Source: Tubulanus polymorphus
Taxonomy: Eukaryota > Nemertea > Palaeonemertea > Tubulaniformes > Tubulanidae
Assembly (NCBI RefSeq): GCF_964204645.1
Contig: NC_134032.1
Coordinates: 10,968,275 to 11,032,274 of the forward strand
Direction of reading: 5' to 3'
Length of the DNA stretch: 64,000 bases
Of this stretch, positions 61,501-64,000 are shown piece after piece. Below the pieces are notes generated by a model, which saw nothing but the letters and a program-made list of their open reading frames with translations, had not been told where the DNA came from and did not search any database. Numbering within the stretch: position 1 is the first letter of the stretch; each line of letters starts with the position of its first letter. The translations under genes were made by a program, and so were the position numbers.

Positions 61501-63378
61501 ATCCCGGACTGCAGTTTCCTTTCACGTTGCTCCTACCCGGAATATTGCAGTACTTTCCTCCATCACACTGCGAACACTGACTCTGTTCGTACAGCCCTAA
61601 CCGCGGGTTATACGTACCCGCCGGGCAGAGCTGCAAATCGGCTCCCGTTTTCGCCGGACAAAAGTGTCCCGTCGGGCAAATTTCGGCGCGATCTCTGAAC
61701 GTACAATAGTGCCCGGCGGGGCAGTCGTAACAAGCCCCGGCGCCCGTGTGATTTACGTAAGTACCGTTCGGGCAGAAGTAATGCTGACCGGATCCGACAG
61801 GGCAGTAAGATCCGGCCGGGCAGATATCGCCGGTCGTACCGTCCCGCGGCGAAGGACTTACAGTGCCGCCTAGGCAGTAGAACCCGATGTCGCAATCGCC
61901 CGTAACCGCCGCTTCGCCGGATTTATTACAGTACTTGCCAGGGGTGCATTCGATACAGGCGGTTATGTTCGTCATGCGGACGTTCGGTTGGTATGTACCC
62001 GCGAGACAAGCGGACGGAGTAGCGCTGTGTTTTGGGCAGTAGTGACCGACCGGACATTCGTCGCCGTACGTCTGCTGATACGGATTTGCTTCTCGCGACG
62101 CGTTCGCGCAGTAGAACCCGGCCAGACACGAGCCGTTAGGGGCCGTTAAACCCGACTGGGCGCAGTACTCGCCGGGCGGACATGCCGAGCAATCTCCAAA
62201 TGACGGTAGTTTGGCGCGGTCGCCGTACGTACCCGCCGGGCACGGCGTCGCCGATGACCAACCGGCTCCGCAGTATGTACCCTGCGGGCACGGGCCGCCC
62301 TCTGCGGATAATGACGGCTGCGGGGTCGTCGATCCTAACGCGCAGTAATAACCGGCCGTACACGGACCGGCCGGTTCGGTCAGATTCGCAGAGTCGCAAT
62401 AGTGACCAGGCGGACACTGTCGACATTCGGATAGATCCTCGAGTCCGGTTTGGTTGCTGTAAGTTCCGGCGGGGCAGGCGTTACTCCTCGCTCCAGTCGT
62501 ACCATTCGGGCAGTAAAAACCGGCTGGACAAATCTTCGGTGTGACGACGCCGTGCGAGGGAGCGGACGGACCGCTTTGTAATTCGGAAATCGCTTCGTTA
62601 CGATCGCAATAATACCCGCCCGGGCATTCTAAGCAGACGCCTTTTCCGGGCAGAGGTTGATACGCGCCCGACTCACACGCGGATTGCTGCGGGCACCGGT
62701 GACCTGCGAGGCACCGGTTCCCGGACGGCTGCGGCGCGATCATTCCTTCCGGGCAAAACCAGCCGACGTCGCAATCGTCGTTCGGTAACGCGCGCCCGAC
62801 GCCCGAGCAGTATTTACCGGCGGTGCACAGCAAACAGCTCGTTTCGTTCCAGTTTTCGAAGCGGTCGGAGAATCGACCCTCGGCACACGGCACCGGCGCG
62901 CTGCTCTTACGCGGGCAATAATGACCTTTTGGGCAAATATCGCCGGTGACGTCGTCGACCGGGTTCGGTAGTATCGTGCTTCCGTTGCAGTAATACCCGG
63001 CCGAACAGTCTCCACTAACTGCTGCTAGTTCGTCGACGCGGCAGTACGATCCCGGATCGCACGGGATCGGCGCCGACGCCCCGGGCGGGCAGTAACTTCC
63101 CGCTTTACATATCCCGCCCATCGTTTTCGCCGGGCAGACGCAATTCGACGCGCTTTCGTTTCCGGAAATCGTCGGTTTAGCCGACCACGATCCGAGCGCG
63201 CAGTACCAACCGGGCGCGCATAACCCGGCCGGGAGATCCATGCCTTCGTCCGGGCAATACGAGCCCGGGGTACAAAGCACGCATGACGACGGAGCAGACG
63301 AGCCGGTGGCGTTGTTGAACGTGCCGTTCGGACACGGATACTGCGTCGAAAACTCGGTCTTCAATAAACAATAATGAC
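15080..63378 (-). CDS. Giant GCC2/GCC3-repeat transmembrane protein with coiled-coil tail (whole gene, 5' end outside window)
   Basis: Seventy-four exons traced by eye, from 63378 down to the stop at 15080, join in one frame of about 5,950 codons; the N-terminus and signal peptide lie to the right of the window. Order: about 4,000 residues of cysteine-rich GCC2/GCC3 repeats (CPAGxYCP, GTY, ECxxC, CxxGYYC signatures), a Cys-rich connector, a cupredoxin-like domain, one membrane helix (WALIIGIIAFFATCALLL...), then a cytoplasmic tail of about 1,600 residues, mostly Glu/Lys/Arg-rich coiled coil, ending in a globular domain and a last coiled coil. Predicted type I membrane protein; the ectodomain has many N-x-T/S sequons. 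Function unknown: a large adhesion, barrier or scaffold role is only inference. I know no named gene of this layout. Automated annotation might split it into several genes. Confidence 0.8.
17045..18568 (-). CDS. Cytoplasmic globular domain exons w69-w71 (HTLAH motif)
   Basis: Exons 18236-18568, 17666-17796 and 17045-17208. After the coiled coil the tail folds into a low-charge, non-repetitive region: WCDDAELVAVDLNKLQARSF, then PPNSNLARNTYRNSFYY, then FVLVLVHTLAHIKAGDLRDD, then EFVKEFYRALTVVCDDLFF. The composition (hydrophobic strands and helices, conserved-looking Trp, Cys and His) differs sharply from the flanking coiled coil. HTLAH sits in a hydrophobic helix the way HExxH does in zincin proteases, but the catalytic Glu is Leu, so protease activity is not expected. 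I do not recognise the family. Exon w71 (17045-17208) continues with MDAGKATNAVLESLFGDC and an acidic amphipathic stretch. Confidence 0.7.
18655..18755. mobile_element. Degraded fragment of piggyBac-type MITE
   Basis: The series AACTATCTCTAGCACTTAAGGGTA followed by TTGTTCAGCCCTGAAAG resembles the right end of the element at 14751-15039 (ATTATCTCCAGCACTATAGG, GTCAGCACTGAATGGG). Only one end remains. It lies in the intron between exons w68 and w69. Confidence 0.35.
19160..29430 (-). CDS. Cytoplasmic coiled-coil tail, exons w52-w68
   Basis: Seventeen exons: 29375-29430, 28993-29278, 28158-28329, 27601-27763, 27040-27215, 26343-26537, 25605-25808, 24915-25121, 24365-24493, 23748-23942, 23062-23268, 22327-22530, 21760-22005, 21461-21649, 20632-20943, 19823-20092 and 19160-19442. 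Together they encode about 1,150 residues, from w55 onward almost entirely long charged helix (RLHDERKEFERSEKERVQRE, RQKLAIRDKIEQRRRRRLND). Exons w57-w67 are all multiples of three bases and begin and end in phase 0, and many are 195-207 bp (65-69 residues), so the tail looks built by duplication of one exon type. Exon w68 leaves the coil for a Pro-rich linker (SQPPGTSVPPPAAEF). Similar sequences in databases are usually labelled trichohyalin-like by composition only; a filament-like spacer or scaffold is plausible. Confidence 0.78.
19485..19776 (+). mobile_element. GGCCACTT-ended intronic element, copy 1
   Basis: Ends in GCAGGTAAGTGGCCACCCTG at 19757-19776 and contains the family's repeated TTCCCTGACT phrases; its left terminus is eroded. 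Lies in the intron between w67 and w68. The CAGGTAAGT end is on the plus strand, antisense to the host gene, as in every other copy. Confidence 0.65.
20235..20345. mobile_element. CTTAAG-rich inverted-repeat element, copy 1
   Basis: Contains the family phrases GGCTTAGACTTAAGACCA, TCTATAGCCAATCTAA and TTTAAGACCAGTCTTAAGAT. The element is a near-palindrome built from AAGACCAGTCTTAAG units. Intronic (w66-w67). Confidence 0.5.
22697..22932 (+). mobile_element. GGCCACTT-ended intronic element, copy 2
   Basis: Starts CAGGGTGGCCTCACTTTAGA and ends CCAGGTAAACAGCCACCCTG; the two ends are imperfect inverted repeats. Inside are CCCCGACTATTCCCTGACAT and related phrases. Intronic (w62-w63). Confidence 0.7.
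24040..24290. mobile_element. CTTAAG-rich inverted-repeat element, copy 2 (diverged)
   Basis: Repeated AAGACCAGTCTT-like and CAATCTAA phrases (AATCTAAGACCAATCTTTAG, AATTCAAGACCAGTCTTTTA, AATTCAAGACCAGTTTAGCT) in the w60-w61 intron. More than one insertion or an internal expansion is likely. Confidence 0.4.
24576..24836 (+). mobile_element. GGCCACTT-ended intronic element, copy 3
   Basis: Starts CAAGGTGGCCACTTCAGACT and ends CCAGGTAAGTGGCCACCCTG (24817-24836). Good inverted ends, about 261 bp, in the w59-w60 intron. Orientation as in copies 1 and 2. Confidence 0.75.
26690..26910. mobile_element. Foldback element with hammerhead-like core
   Basis: GAGAAATCCCGCAATGATTG and CAGTCAAAGATAAAAAATTC at the left (about 26699-26742) recur inverted at the right (about 26858-26905: GAATTTTTCATCTTTGACTG, then AATCATTGTGGGACTTCTCT). 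At 26774-26803, minus strand, CTGATGA, stem GGCT/AGCC and GAAA follow in hammerhead order. The single arm and the core also occur together at about 9948-10032, so they belong to one family. Lies in the intron between w56 and w57. Confidence 0.55.
27405..27579 (+). mobile_element. GGCCACTT-ended element, copy 4 (5'-truncated subtype)
   Basis: Contains AATAGCATTATCCGAATTCC, several TTCCCTGAGTTTT phrases and the end TTTCCAGGTCAGTGGCCACC at about 27558-27577. Belongs to the same subtype as the copies near 32.3, 54.5 and 55.8 kb. Intronic (w55-w56). Confidence 0.6.
29998..30405 (-). CDS. Transmembrane exons w50-w51
   Basis: Exons 30257-30405 and 29998-30172. The first ends the ectodomain (EVILTVQAKGSTCPSGQSA...) and enters the membrane; the second completes it. 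Across the junction the helix reads DWALIIG then IIAFFATCALLLVVAVIVW, about 25 hydrophobic residues, then RPRDAG, a positive stop-transfer flank that fixes the cytoplasmic side. The following GIFPMKHWKPQYRSLGAPP is a Pro/Tyr-rich juxtamembrane segment. The phase-1 intron splits the helix after its first Gly. Confidence 0.85.
30720..30895. repeat. Diverged intronic tandem repeat, about 55 bp
   Basis: The phrase ATCTTGCCCATAAGGA followed by GGCTCCCGTAGGGTCC-type sequence recurs about four times (near 30723, 30768, 30810 and 30862) in the w49-w50 intron. Probably local slippage or duplication. Confidence 0.55.
30925..32226 (-). CDS. Membrane-proximal ectodomain exons w47-w49, cupredoxin-like
   Basis: Exons 32079-32226, 31869-31998 and 30925-31294. 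The first continues the Cys-rich connector (CFCNKVDDPAQICDSSC) and changes to beta-type sequence (SIKSDGSVQLSVTDP). The last carries FSRRRLLAV, a Thr/Ser linker, then a domain reading ICLELEDLVMFNVYV...FAHVFTTAGKYVFGN, continued in w50 as SEVILTVQ. A final pair of strands with HxFxxxGxYVF and a closing I-L-T-V strand is typical of cupredoxin folds, but the full Cys/His/Met copper-ligand set is not visible, so copper binding is doubtful. Assignment rests on pattern only. Confidence 0.65.
31560..31860. repeat. Diverged intronic tandem repeat, about 63 bp
   Basis: Units carry GATGACCAGCCAGTCAGGCAA, then AGCGAGACTGG-type and ACCAGTTAACCAATAG-type sequence, repeated about four times with decay. 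Lies in the w48-w49 intron. Confidence 0.6.
32264..32617 (+). mobile_element. GGCCACTT-ended element, copy 5, interrupted
   Basis: Left part GTGAATAGCATTATCCAAAT (32279-32298) and right part GTTAAATTCCCTGATT through CCAGGTAAGTGGCCTCCCTC belong to the copy-4 subtype; about 230 bp of other sequence, including a CTTAAG-rich element, lies between. Read as a nested insertion. Confidence 0.55.
32348..32492. mobile_element. CTTAAG-rich inverted-repeat element, copy 3 (best preserved)
   Basis: Starts CCAGGGGCTGGTTGCATAGT and ends ACTGTGCAACTGGCCCC, imperfect inverted repeats. Inside, TAAGACCAGTCTAAGACC and TTTAAGACCAGTCTTAAGAT form further hairpins. About 145 bp, non-coding, inserted into copy 5 of the GGCCACTT family. 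Confidence 0.65.
32654..33665 (-). CDS. Large GCC2/GCC3 exon w46 with Cys-rich connector
   Basis: A single 1,012-bp exon, GC-rich compared with its introns, coding about 337 residues. Roughly six GCC2/GCC3 units run from CPVGHYCPESSPPYMCPAG to GTTEKAVSFSQCEFC. The pattern then changes at CRQCGGSSYALAGSVECTC to a shorter-loop Cys-rich module (GDSGSCICLSG-like, then CQPNVDVRCAANQARD and CTNACGVDSG). That change marks the end of the repeat array and the start of the membrane-proximal region. It begins in phase 1 and ends in phase 2. Confidence 0.88.
33725..34130. repeat. Diverged repetitive intron sequence
   Basis: Phrases such as GGTGCTGGTTTCATAGACCC, AATTTCAACCCAAGGTGCTGG and TTTTATGGACC recur with decay through the w45-w46 intron. 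A related stretch lies at 37170-37280. Probably fragments of an old short element. Confidence 0.35.
34156..38697 (-). CDS. GCC2/GCC3 repeat exons w35-w45
   Basis: Eleven exons: 38506-38697, 38197-38418, 37553-37806, 36795-37015, 36170-36390, 35889-36032, 35636-35800, 35172-35498, 34750-34858, 34391-34656 and 34156-34311. Each carries one to three Cys-rich units of about 45-55 residues, for example CPVGFYCPNGTAAPLACPAG and CEKCPAGFYCRNAKVPD. Most junctions are phase 1 after a PAG-, PEG- or TG-type codon, so exons could be gained or lost without frame change. Exceptions: the w37-w38 junction is phase 0, while w38-w39 and w43-w44 are phase 2. Exon w44 holds a variant CPPQVQCAGPCPAGHYCP linker. 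N-glycosylation sequons are common (NHTT, NGT, NVS). Confidence 0.8.
36430..36790. repeat. Intronic tandem repeat with CCTATGACATCATC motif
   Basis: CCCTATGACATCACCGACGA, CCAATGACATCATCGACCA, CCCTATGACATCATCAAATT and CCCTATGACATCATACAATT recur at about 70-110 bp intervals with similar flanks (GAAATAAT, GCCTCC). The same unit, inverted, occurs in the intron at 57970-58170. Confidence 0.6.
37370..37520. repeat. Intronic tandem repeat, about 58 bp
   Basis: ACCCTTCAGTCTCGTTCTAA, ACAAGCCCCTATGACC and GTAGGTCAAAC-type phrases recur about two and a half times in the w37-w38 intron. Confidence 0.5.
37905..38005. mobile_element. CTTAAG-rich inverted-repeat element, copy 4 (partial)
   Basis: Starts AGGGGCCAGTTCCATAGTCA and continues TTAGCCAATCTCACAACTTA and TTAAGATTTAATAC, matching one arm and the interior of the 32.35-kb copy. 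Right arm degraded. Intron w36-w37. Confidence 0.5.
38778..43927 (-). CDS. GCC2/GCC3 repeat exons w22-w34
   Basis: Thirteen exons: 43772-43927, 43333-43515, 43093-43248, 42109-42318, 41541-41720, 41127-41399, 40773-40907, 40438-40662, 40168-40299, 39912-40076, 39545-39667, 39139-39310 and 38778-38953. All junctions hold frame, mostly phase 1. Two marker modules stand out. Exons w22 and w34 carry the CxCPA/L...TGGxCxPGxYCP type (NYTGGRCQPGSYCPVG; HLTTGGICPPGYYCPEG). Exon w29 carries the NHTGGDVCYACPEGFYC type followed by RADPCPQGYYCP. The same markers alternate elsewhere in the protein, indicating a multi-domain higher-order repeat. Extracellular, disulfide-rich, with many sequons. Confidence 0.8.
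42658..42941. mobile_element. piggyBac-type MITE, copy 2
   Basis: Starts TTAACCCTTTCAGTGCTGAC and ends CACACTGAAAGGGTTAA, with TTAA at both ends. About 284 bp, in opposite orientation to the 14.75-kb copy (the ACACCGCAGTGCGGTG-type motifs lie at its right end). Lies in the w24-w25 intron, and accounts for that intron's length (775 bp). Confidence 0.75.
44031..44198. repeat. DIRS left inverted terminal repeat (element 3' end)
   Basis: Its inner part (about 44074-44198) is the reverse complement of 50050-50175, including TTTTTGCCAATATTTTCTAA, CGACCCGGCCCTGCGGTATT and CACCGGCGAAATCCGCCATC. The outermost about 45 bp (ATTACAATTTTTGGAACTAA through GAGTAGTAC) are unique to this end and match the internal complementary region instead. 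Confidence 0.85.
44254..44350. repeat. DIRS internal complementary region
   Basis: 44254-44311 (GGAAAGGGTAAGTACTACTC onward to CCAAAAATTGTAAT) is the reverse complement of the extreme left end. 44311-44350 (TTTCCATCGAGTACTGTACC to TGGTTTTTGC) is the reverse complement of the extreme right end. The two meet at about 44311, so the region reproduces the junction of joined ends, a signature specific to DIRS1-like elements. Confidence 0.9.
44609..45829 (-). pseudogene. DIRS tyrosine recombinase, inactivated
   Basis: The frame runs from a likely start at 45829 (upstream overlap with the RT frame makes the exact start uncertain) to 44609. It shows a SAM-like N-terminal half (AKWSHFADWCAAGEIDPC, IKGYRSAISHTLRASG), the first catalytic Arg in ACSARRSEIHAL, and a C-terminal FWNSPSTFTSFYLRD with the nucleophilic Tyr. 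Two defects are visible: a TAG stop at 45080-45082 with the frame continuing unchanged after it, and a Trp (TGG, 44807-44809) where the HxxR motif should have Arg (SHQVWSMATS). Both would abolish recombinase function. A CGG-to-TGG change fits CpG decay. In DIRS elements this enzyme replaces integrase. Confidence 0.85.
45520..47691 (-). CDS. DIRS reverse transcriptase / RNase H polyprotein
   Basis: Open frame of 723 residues. RT domain: SPGWFSRIFMVPK, VIDLSSLNRHL, ASLDLKDAYFPVPIHP, FRSLPFGLSTAPWVFTK and the catalytic FVYLDDWLIVA. RNase H: VFTDASHQGWGAHL (Asp), NFLEMLAVWKAL (Glu), LATDNSTVRAYL (Asp) and HLAGKRNVMADALSR. A C-terminal region DLFATRFNRRCPLF...YAFPPTPVLPRLL...IAPCWPAQKWF sits where DIRS1 elements carry a conserved, DAM-methyltransferase-related segment. 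The 5' end overlaps the gag frame by about 130 bp and the 3' end overlaps the recombinase by about 300 bp in another frame, so a translational mechanism such as frameshift or reinitiation is implied. All catalytic residues I can see are intact. Confidence 0.9.
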   Translation of the reverse strand: MPVGELARNFNNRVKPRPVVTVPVRIEARGRLQKGALPFGKTRNEFLGPVGGCLQKAATHWSDLFGDGWPSRVVSRGYRLRFLRRPRLTRSPPDMRPKPGQEALISPALKELAEKGAIEPVCNETSPGWFSRIFMVPKATGGQRTVIDLSSLNRHLDIPRFRMTKPKDVIQGLCPGQWAASLDLKDAYFPVPIHPKSRRFLRIKWKGRQFQFRSLPFGLSTAPWVFTKLVKSVQKVLQSRGVRLFVYLDDWLIVANSAQECREAMTSVLDLVHQLGFRVNREKSQLTPAQQFTYLGMDFDLRIGKVFPSMVRVAKLQEAVAGVSTTPRTARYWSRLLGSISSMGLVVPLGRLRSRRLQQYWKVFWSQSKGNWEALIPVPPTDLSPDLQWWAATTNLRLGVSLAPLEAPVRVFTDASHQGWGAHLENRVKAGKWSRYEATNHINFLEMLAVWKALKFFHRRVEGHHVWLATDNSTVRAYLQNQGGTHSETLTGLSAKILLWCQTKGVSLTVAHLAGKRNVMADALSRRGQAIATEWVLHQEVVDRVRGIFGNPLLDLFATRFNRRCPLFVSPFPDAEAWGVDAFSLDWSGMHAYAFPPTPVLPRLLDQIERSVNCNIVLIAPCWPAQKWFLPLLNLLCDNPRILPNFPSLLSQGIFRHHPNSQWLNLLAWPLSSDPCQLQAFQNRLPPLSQDLSGHQQVPFTMPNGVILRIGVLQGKLIHAHPL
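47558..49870 (-). CDS. DIRS gag-like protein (ORF1)
   Basis: Open frame of up to 770 residues; the more likely start is the second Met (MPPPPKG, 49849). The N-terminus has a Cys/His cluster, CGHLF...HDSCASCRRKSG...CARSNPCNICVVW, the kind of zinc-binding motif found in DIRS ORF1 proteins. Next come Ser/Pro/Arg-rich repeats (PVSGHSPVSGRSP, encoded by a 42-bp DNA repeat at about 49414-49503) and an RS/RD-rich basic region (RSRSRSRDRHRSRHDRRD) able to bind nucleic acid. The C-terminal half is a helical domain (MTSILDNLTRVGSFQDMA, MDRIIQSLARSVSHVIP), the likely capsid-like part, ending in a Gly/Ser/Lys tail. It overlaps the RT frame at its 3' end. Confidence 0.85.
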   Translation of the reverse strand: MICNRIIMPPPPKGQHRGGEGCGHLFGAWDNHDSCASCRRKSGQICARSNPCNICVVWSEDLWLRADKALKLRDRRRVSRDSSVSADVPTDVSNPVSYRKAERSPVVQVRSASQLRSPGRNAGSPAPVSGHSPVSGRSPAPVSGHSPVSGRSPVRPVRPVQTTCSEPSARRGSRERPAPVRSVPVRSGSGIGPVRSGSATGPVQTSSGSKHPVRSSSDSDRRSGDRARSPTRFRRRERNKRARSPSRRSRFDRERDYDRYCRKFRRRSSHRSSTSVSDESDSSSRSRSRSRDRHRSRHDRRDTGKYLTQKDFHVFEEKILNLLSSSQQVAATSTTGKPIPDCPVRSSPAHSVFRNSDSEFLDAAVGSDFNEDPVPEAAIPSGVVPVASNCGLPQTMGASLARNVSPSRSVLSEPAGDMPFRAMISEFFVKHGATRAKPTAAPLVGESMEAYRPPDSDLNVLRESSAVSREWARLDTQLWGECRPETFSFPPPERGMKSGKYFSSTDPPIGAFRSAYYATPGAVDHSHNCLDADYTLISPDTVTAQSGIRLPKSGLVAMTSILDNLTRVGSFQDMALKVLTGELRETHAAVHAGSDPESVALKLEGMDRIIQSLARSVSHVIPLSVRGQANLVLASRQSVMDSSAKTRLPDMVSNALLRAPLGTSSRLFSGWCAPVSAELRKIREVQAKSNPRTPWKKRSGPTPAAQGSARTQTGPSQTSALSQAASDAGWRTSAQLQQSCQASSGRNSSGSYRGKGKAPKRGSSFRKNSK
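50050..50191. repeat. DIRS right inverted terminal repeat (element 5' end)
   Basis: AAAAAAGATGGCGGATTTCG through TTGGCAAAAACCATAGGAAA is the inverted copy of the left repeat; the only difference noticed in the core is GACGATAAAT against GGCGATAAAT. The outer about 20 bp (TACAGTACTCGATGGAAAT) are specific to this end and match the right half of the internal complementary region. Confidence 0.85.
50463..55599 (-). CDS. GCC2/GCC3 repeat exons w11-w21
   Basis: Eleven exons: 55432-55599, 55218-55328, 54782-54970, 54065-54280, 53644-53925, 53201-53440, 52809-53075, 52453-52632, 51693-52070, 51017-51226 and 50463-50762. Each encodes one to three Cys-rich units (CPAGYYCVLNTTNPT, CDPGFYCSGE, CPRGRYCP-like). 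Exon w16 begins with an unusual cysteine-free insert, DYIDLDAPNVTVSGNYSGRY, between repeats. Exon w13 holds a shortened linker unit, STCPIYSLNSTGNTCPKG. Exon w19 carries the NHTGASACYVCPAGHYC and NRDRADPCRRGHYCP marker. Nearly all junctions are phase 1. Exon w21 ends directly before the DIRS-bearing intron. Confidence 0.8.
52103..52393 (+). mobile_element. GGCCACTT-ended intronic element, copy 6
   Basis: Starts CAGGGCAGCCACTTTTATTT and ends CCAGGTAAGTGGCCACCCTA. About 291 bp, with CCCCGACTATTCCCTGACAT inside. Intron w18-w19. Same orientation as the others. Confidence 0.75.
54493..54742 (+). mobile_element. GGCCACTT-ended intronic element, copy 7
   Basis: Starts CAGGGTGGCCACTTAGTGTC and ends TTCCAGGTCAGTGGCCTCCC plus TG; of the same subtype as copies 4, 5 and 8 (GAAACATGGCCAATAATGTA inside). 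Intron w13-w14. Confidence 0.7.
55780..55974 (+). mobile_element. GGCCACTT-ended intronic element, copy 8 (5'-truncated)
   Basis: Contains AATAGCATCATCCAAATCCC, CCCCAAGTTTTCC phrases and the end TTTCCAGGTCAGTGGCCGAC. Left end missing. Intron w10-w11. Confidence 0.6.
56094..60979 (-). CDS. GCC2/GCC3 repeat exons w2-w10
   Basis: Nine exons: 60862-60979, 60448-60671, 59363-59788, 58683-58899, 58252-58466, 57696-57929, 57316-57567, 56796-56930 and 56094-56417, all joining in frame. Exon w4 (59363-59788) is notably GC-rich and holds three units including the CTCPAANYTGGRCWPGYYCP marker module. Exon w10 carries NHTEAAVCDICPARYYC and NGDRAEPCPRGRYCP, the counterpart of modules in w1, w19 and w29. 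Exons w2-w3 and w5-w6 join in phase 2, and the rest in phase 1. Extracellular, disulfide-rich. Confidence 0.8.
57970..58170. repeat. Intronic tandem repeat with GATGATGTCATAGG motif
   Basis: GATGACGTAATAGGGGGATG, GATGATGTCATAGGAGGATG and GACGATGTCATAGAGAGATT recur with AGGCAGTC flanks. It is the inverted counterpart of the 36.43-36.79-kb repeat. Intron w6-w7. Confidence 0.55.
58990..59265. mobile_element. CTTAAG-rich inverted-repeat element, copy 5 (internally repeated)
   Basis: The phrase GGTCTTAAGTTGTTAGATTG with AACCAAAATGAGCTTAG-type spacers repeats about four times, so this copy expanded internally or is a cluster. Intron w4-w5. Confidence 0.5.
59789..60447. other. Intron w3-w4
   Basis: 659 bp, AT-rich. 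No exon-like Cys-rich frame or known repeat family recognised. Confidence 0.6.
61486..63378 (-). CDS. Large GCC2/GCC3 exon w1 (most N-terminal in window)
   Basis: One 1,893-bp exon, the largest in the gene, coding about 630 residues with roughly a dozen Cys-rich units of 45-55 residues. Acceptor TTTTCAG precedes 63378 and donor GTAATT follows 61486. It opens with HYCLLKTEFSTQYPCPNGTF, an internal repeat start, so more exons must lie upstream. It contains both marker modules: ASNCVCPAKTMGGICKAGSY near its start, and NHTGAGACYDCPAGHYC then FRDRAEICPTGHFCP near its end. Sequons include NNATG, NGS, NHTG and NKS. It is GC-rich compared with adjacent introns. Either repeat exons fused by intron loss, or this is a less dissected part of the array. 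Confidence 0.88.
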
Positions 63379-64000
63379 CTGAAAATTACAATAGCACTTA
63401 ACGTAAAAAGATGTAAAATCTAAAGCAAAGGATGGAAGAGGAACGGGTTATAAATAAAGAATAGCTCCATAACATTTATGGAAACATTGAAAATGGTGGC
63501 GATTACTATATAAACATCATTGTATAATAAGTGGAATTTTTGATAGTATCATAATAAGCGTCTCTGTAAAGGCCATTCAGGTATCATTGGGTTTGACATT
63601 TTTTCCCCTCAACCTGTTAAGCATAGTGGATTCAATCAAAGTTTCTCTATCCCAATTGACTGAGCACTACTCGGAGAGAACCATCGACCAACAAAATTTT
63701 TCTGCTGCCAACTGTATTCGATCTGGTGAATTCCACGGATTTGACGGGACCAGTGAGGAGCTTTAGTATGTGCTGCCCCCATTTCATGGAATGGAATACC
63801 CTTATATTCAAACAGACTATTGATGATATTGATGATCCTGATATATAGAATGTATGTTAATAATAATTTACAGGCAGTACTGTTCCGTAAGACGAGTGCT
63901 CAGGACACATGACCTGATCAATCAAAGTCCTGTGTGCTGTTCATATGGTCAGTACTGATAATAATGATAATATGTCTAGCCTTCTGGCTATTGTTTTAAC
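63379..64000. other. Upstream intron of the giant gene, truncated by the window
   Basis: No splice-flanked Cys-rich frame is visible. Near 63868-63955 an inverted arrangement (GCAGTACTG; CAGGACACATGACC; GTCCTGTGTGCTG; GTCAGTACTG) suggests a short foldback sequence. Confidence 0.5.

Overview
This is a stretch of animal nuclear genome: spliced genes with short AT-rich introns (mostly 200-700 bp), consensus GT-AG borders, minisatellites, small inverted-repeat transposons and one DIRS-type retrotransposon. No base here names a species. A tandem array of single-exon family-A GPCRs, a secreted single-vWA protein and a giant GCC2/GCC3-repeat membrane protein fit a marine invertebrate, perhaps a lophotrochozoan (inference).

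Layout. 1-2.9 kb is gene-poor: a CCCTCC-type low-complexity tract, a short inverted-repeat element and a 50-bp minisatellite. 2.9-9.96 kb holds three tandem, intact, intronless GPCR paralogs on the minus strand, duplicated together with their upstream DNA. 11.3-13.3 kb is a small plus-strand gene: TATA box, probable 5' UTR exon, then four coding exons giving a 285-residue secreted protein with one vWA domain. 13.3-15.0 kb is the gap between convergent genes and ends in a piggyBac-type MITE.

From 15.08 kb to 63.38 kb runs one enormous minus-strand gene. I traced 74 exons by eye. Every junction I checked keeps frame, giving about 5,950 codons, and the N-terminus lies beyond the right edge. The protein reads, N to C: about 4,000 residues of cysteine-rich GCC2/GCC3 (ephrin-receptor-like) repeats; a cysteine-rich connector; a cupredoxin-like beta-domain; one transmembrane helix; and a cytoplasmic tail of about 1,600 residues made of charged trichohyalin-like coiled coil, ending in a compact globular domain with an HTLAH motif and a final coiled coil. 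I know no named gene with this architecture.

The largest intron (43.9-50.5 kb) is large because a 6.2-kb DIRS retrotransposon sits in it, in the same orientation as the host gene. It keeps inverted terminal repeats, an internal complementary region matching both ends, an open gag-like frame and an open RT/RNase H frame. Its tyrosine recombinase carries one in-frame stop and has lost the HxxR arginine. Other introns hold at least eight copies of a CAGGGTGGCCACTT-ended element (all in one orientation), a CTTAAG-rich inverted-repeat family, two piggyBac-type MITEs, several private tandem repeats, and a foldback element with a hammerhead-ribozyme-like core.

The three gene groups show no evident functional link to one another.
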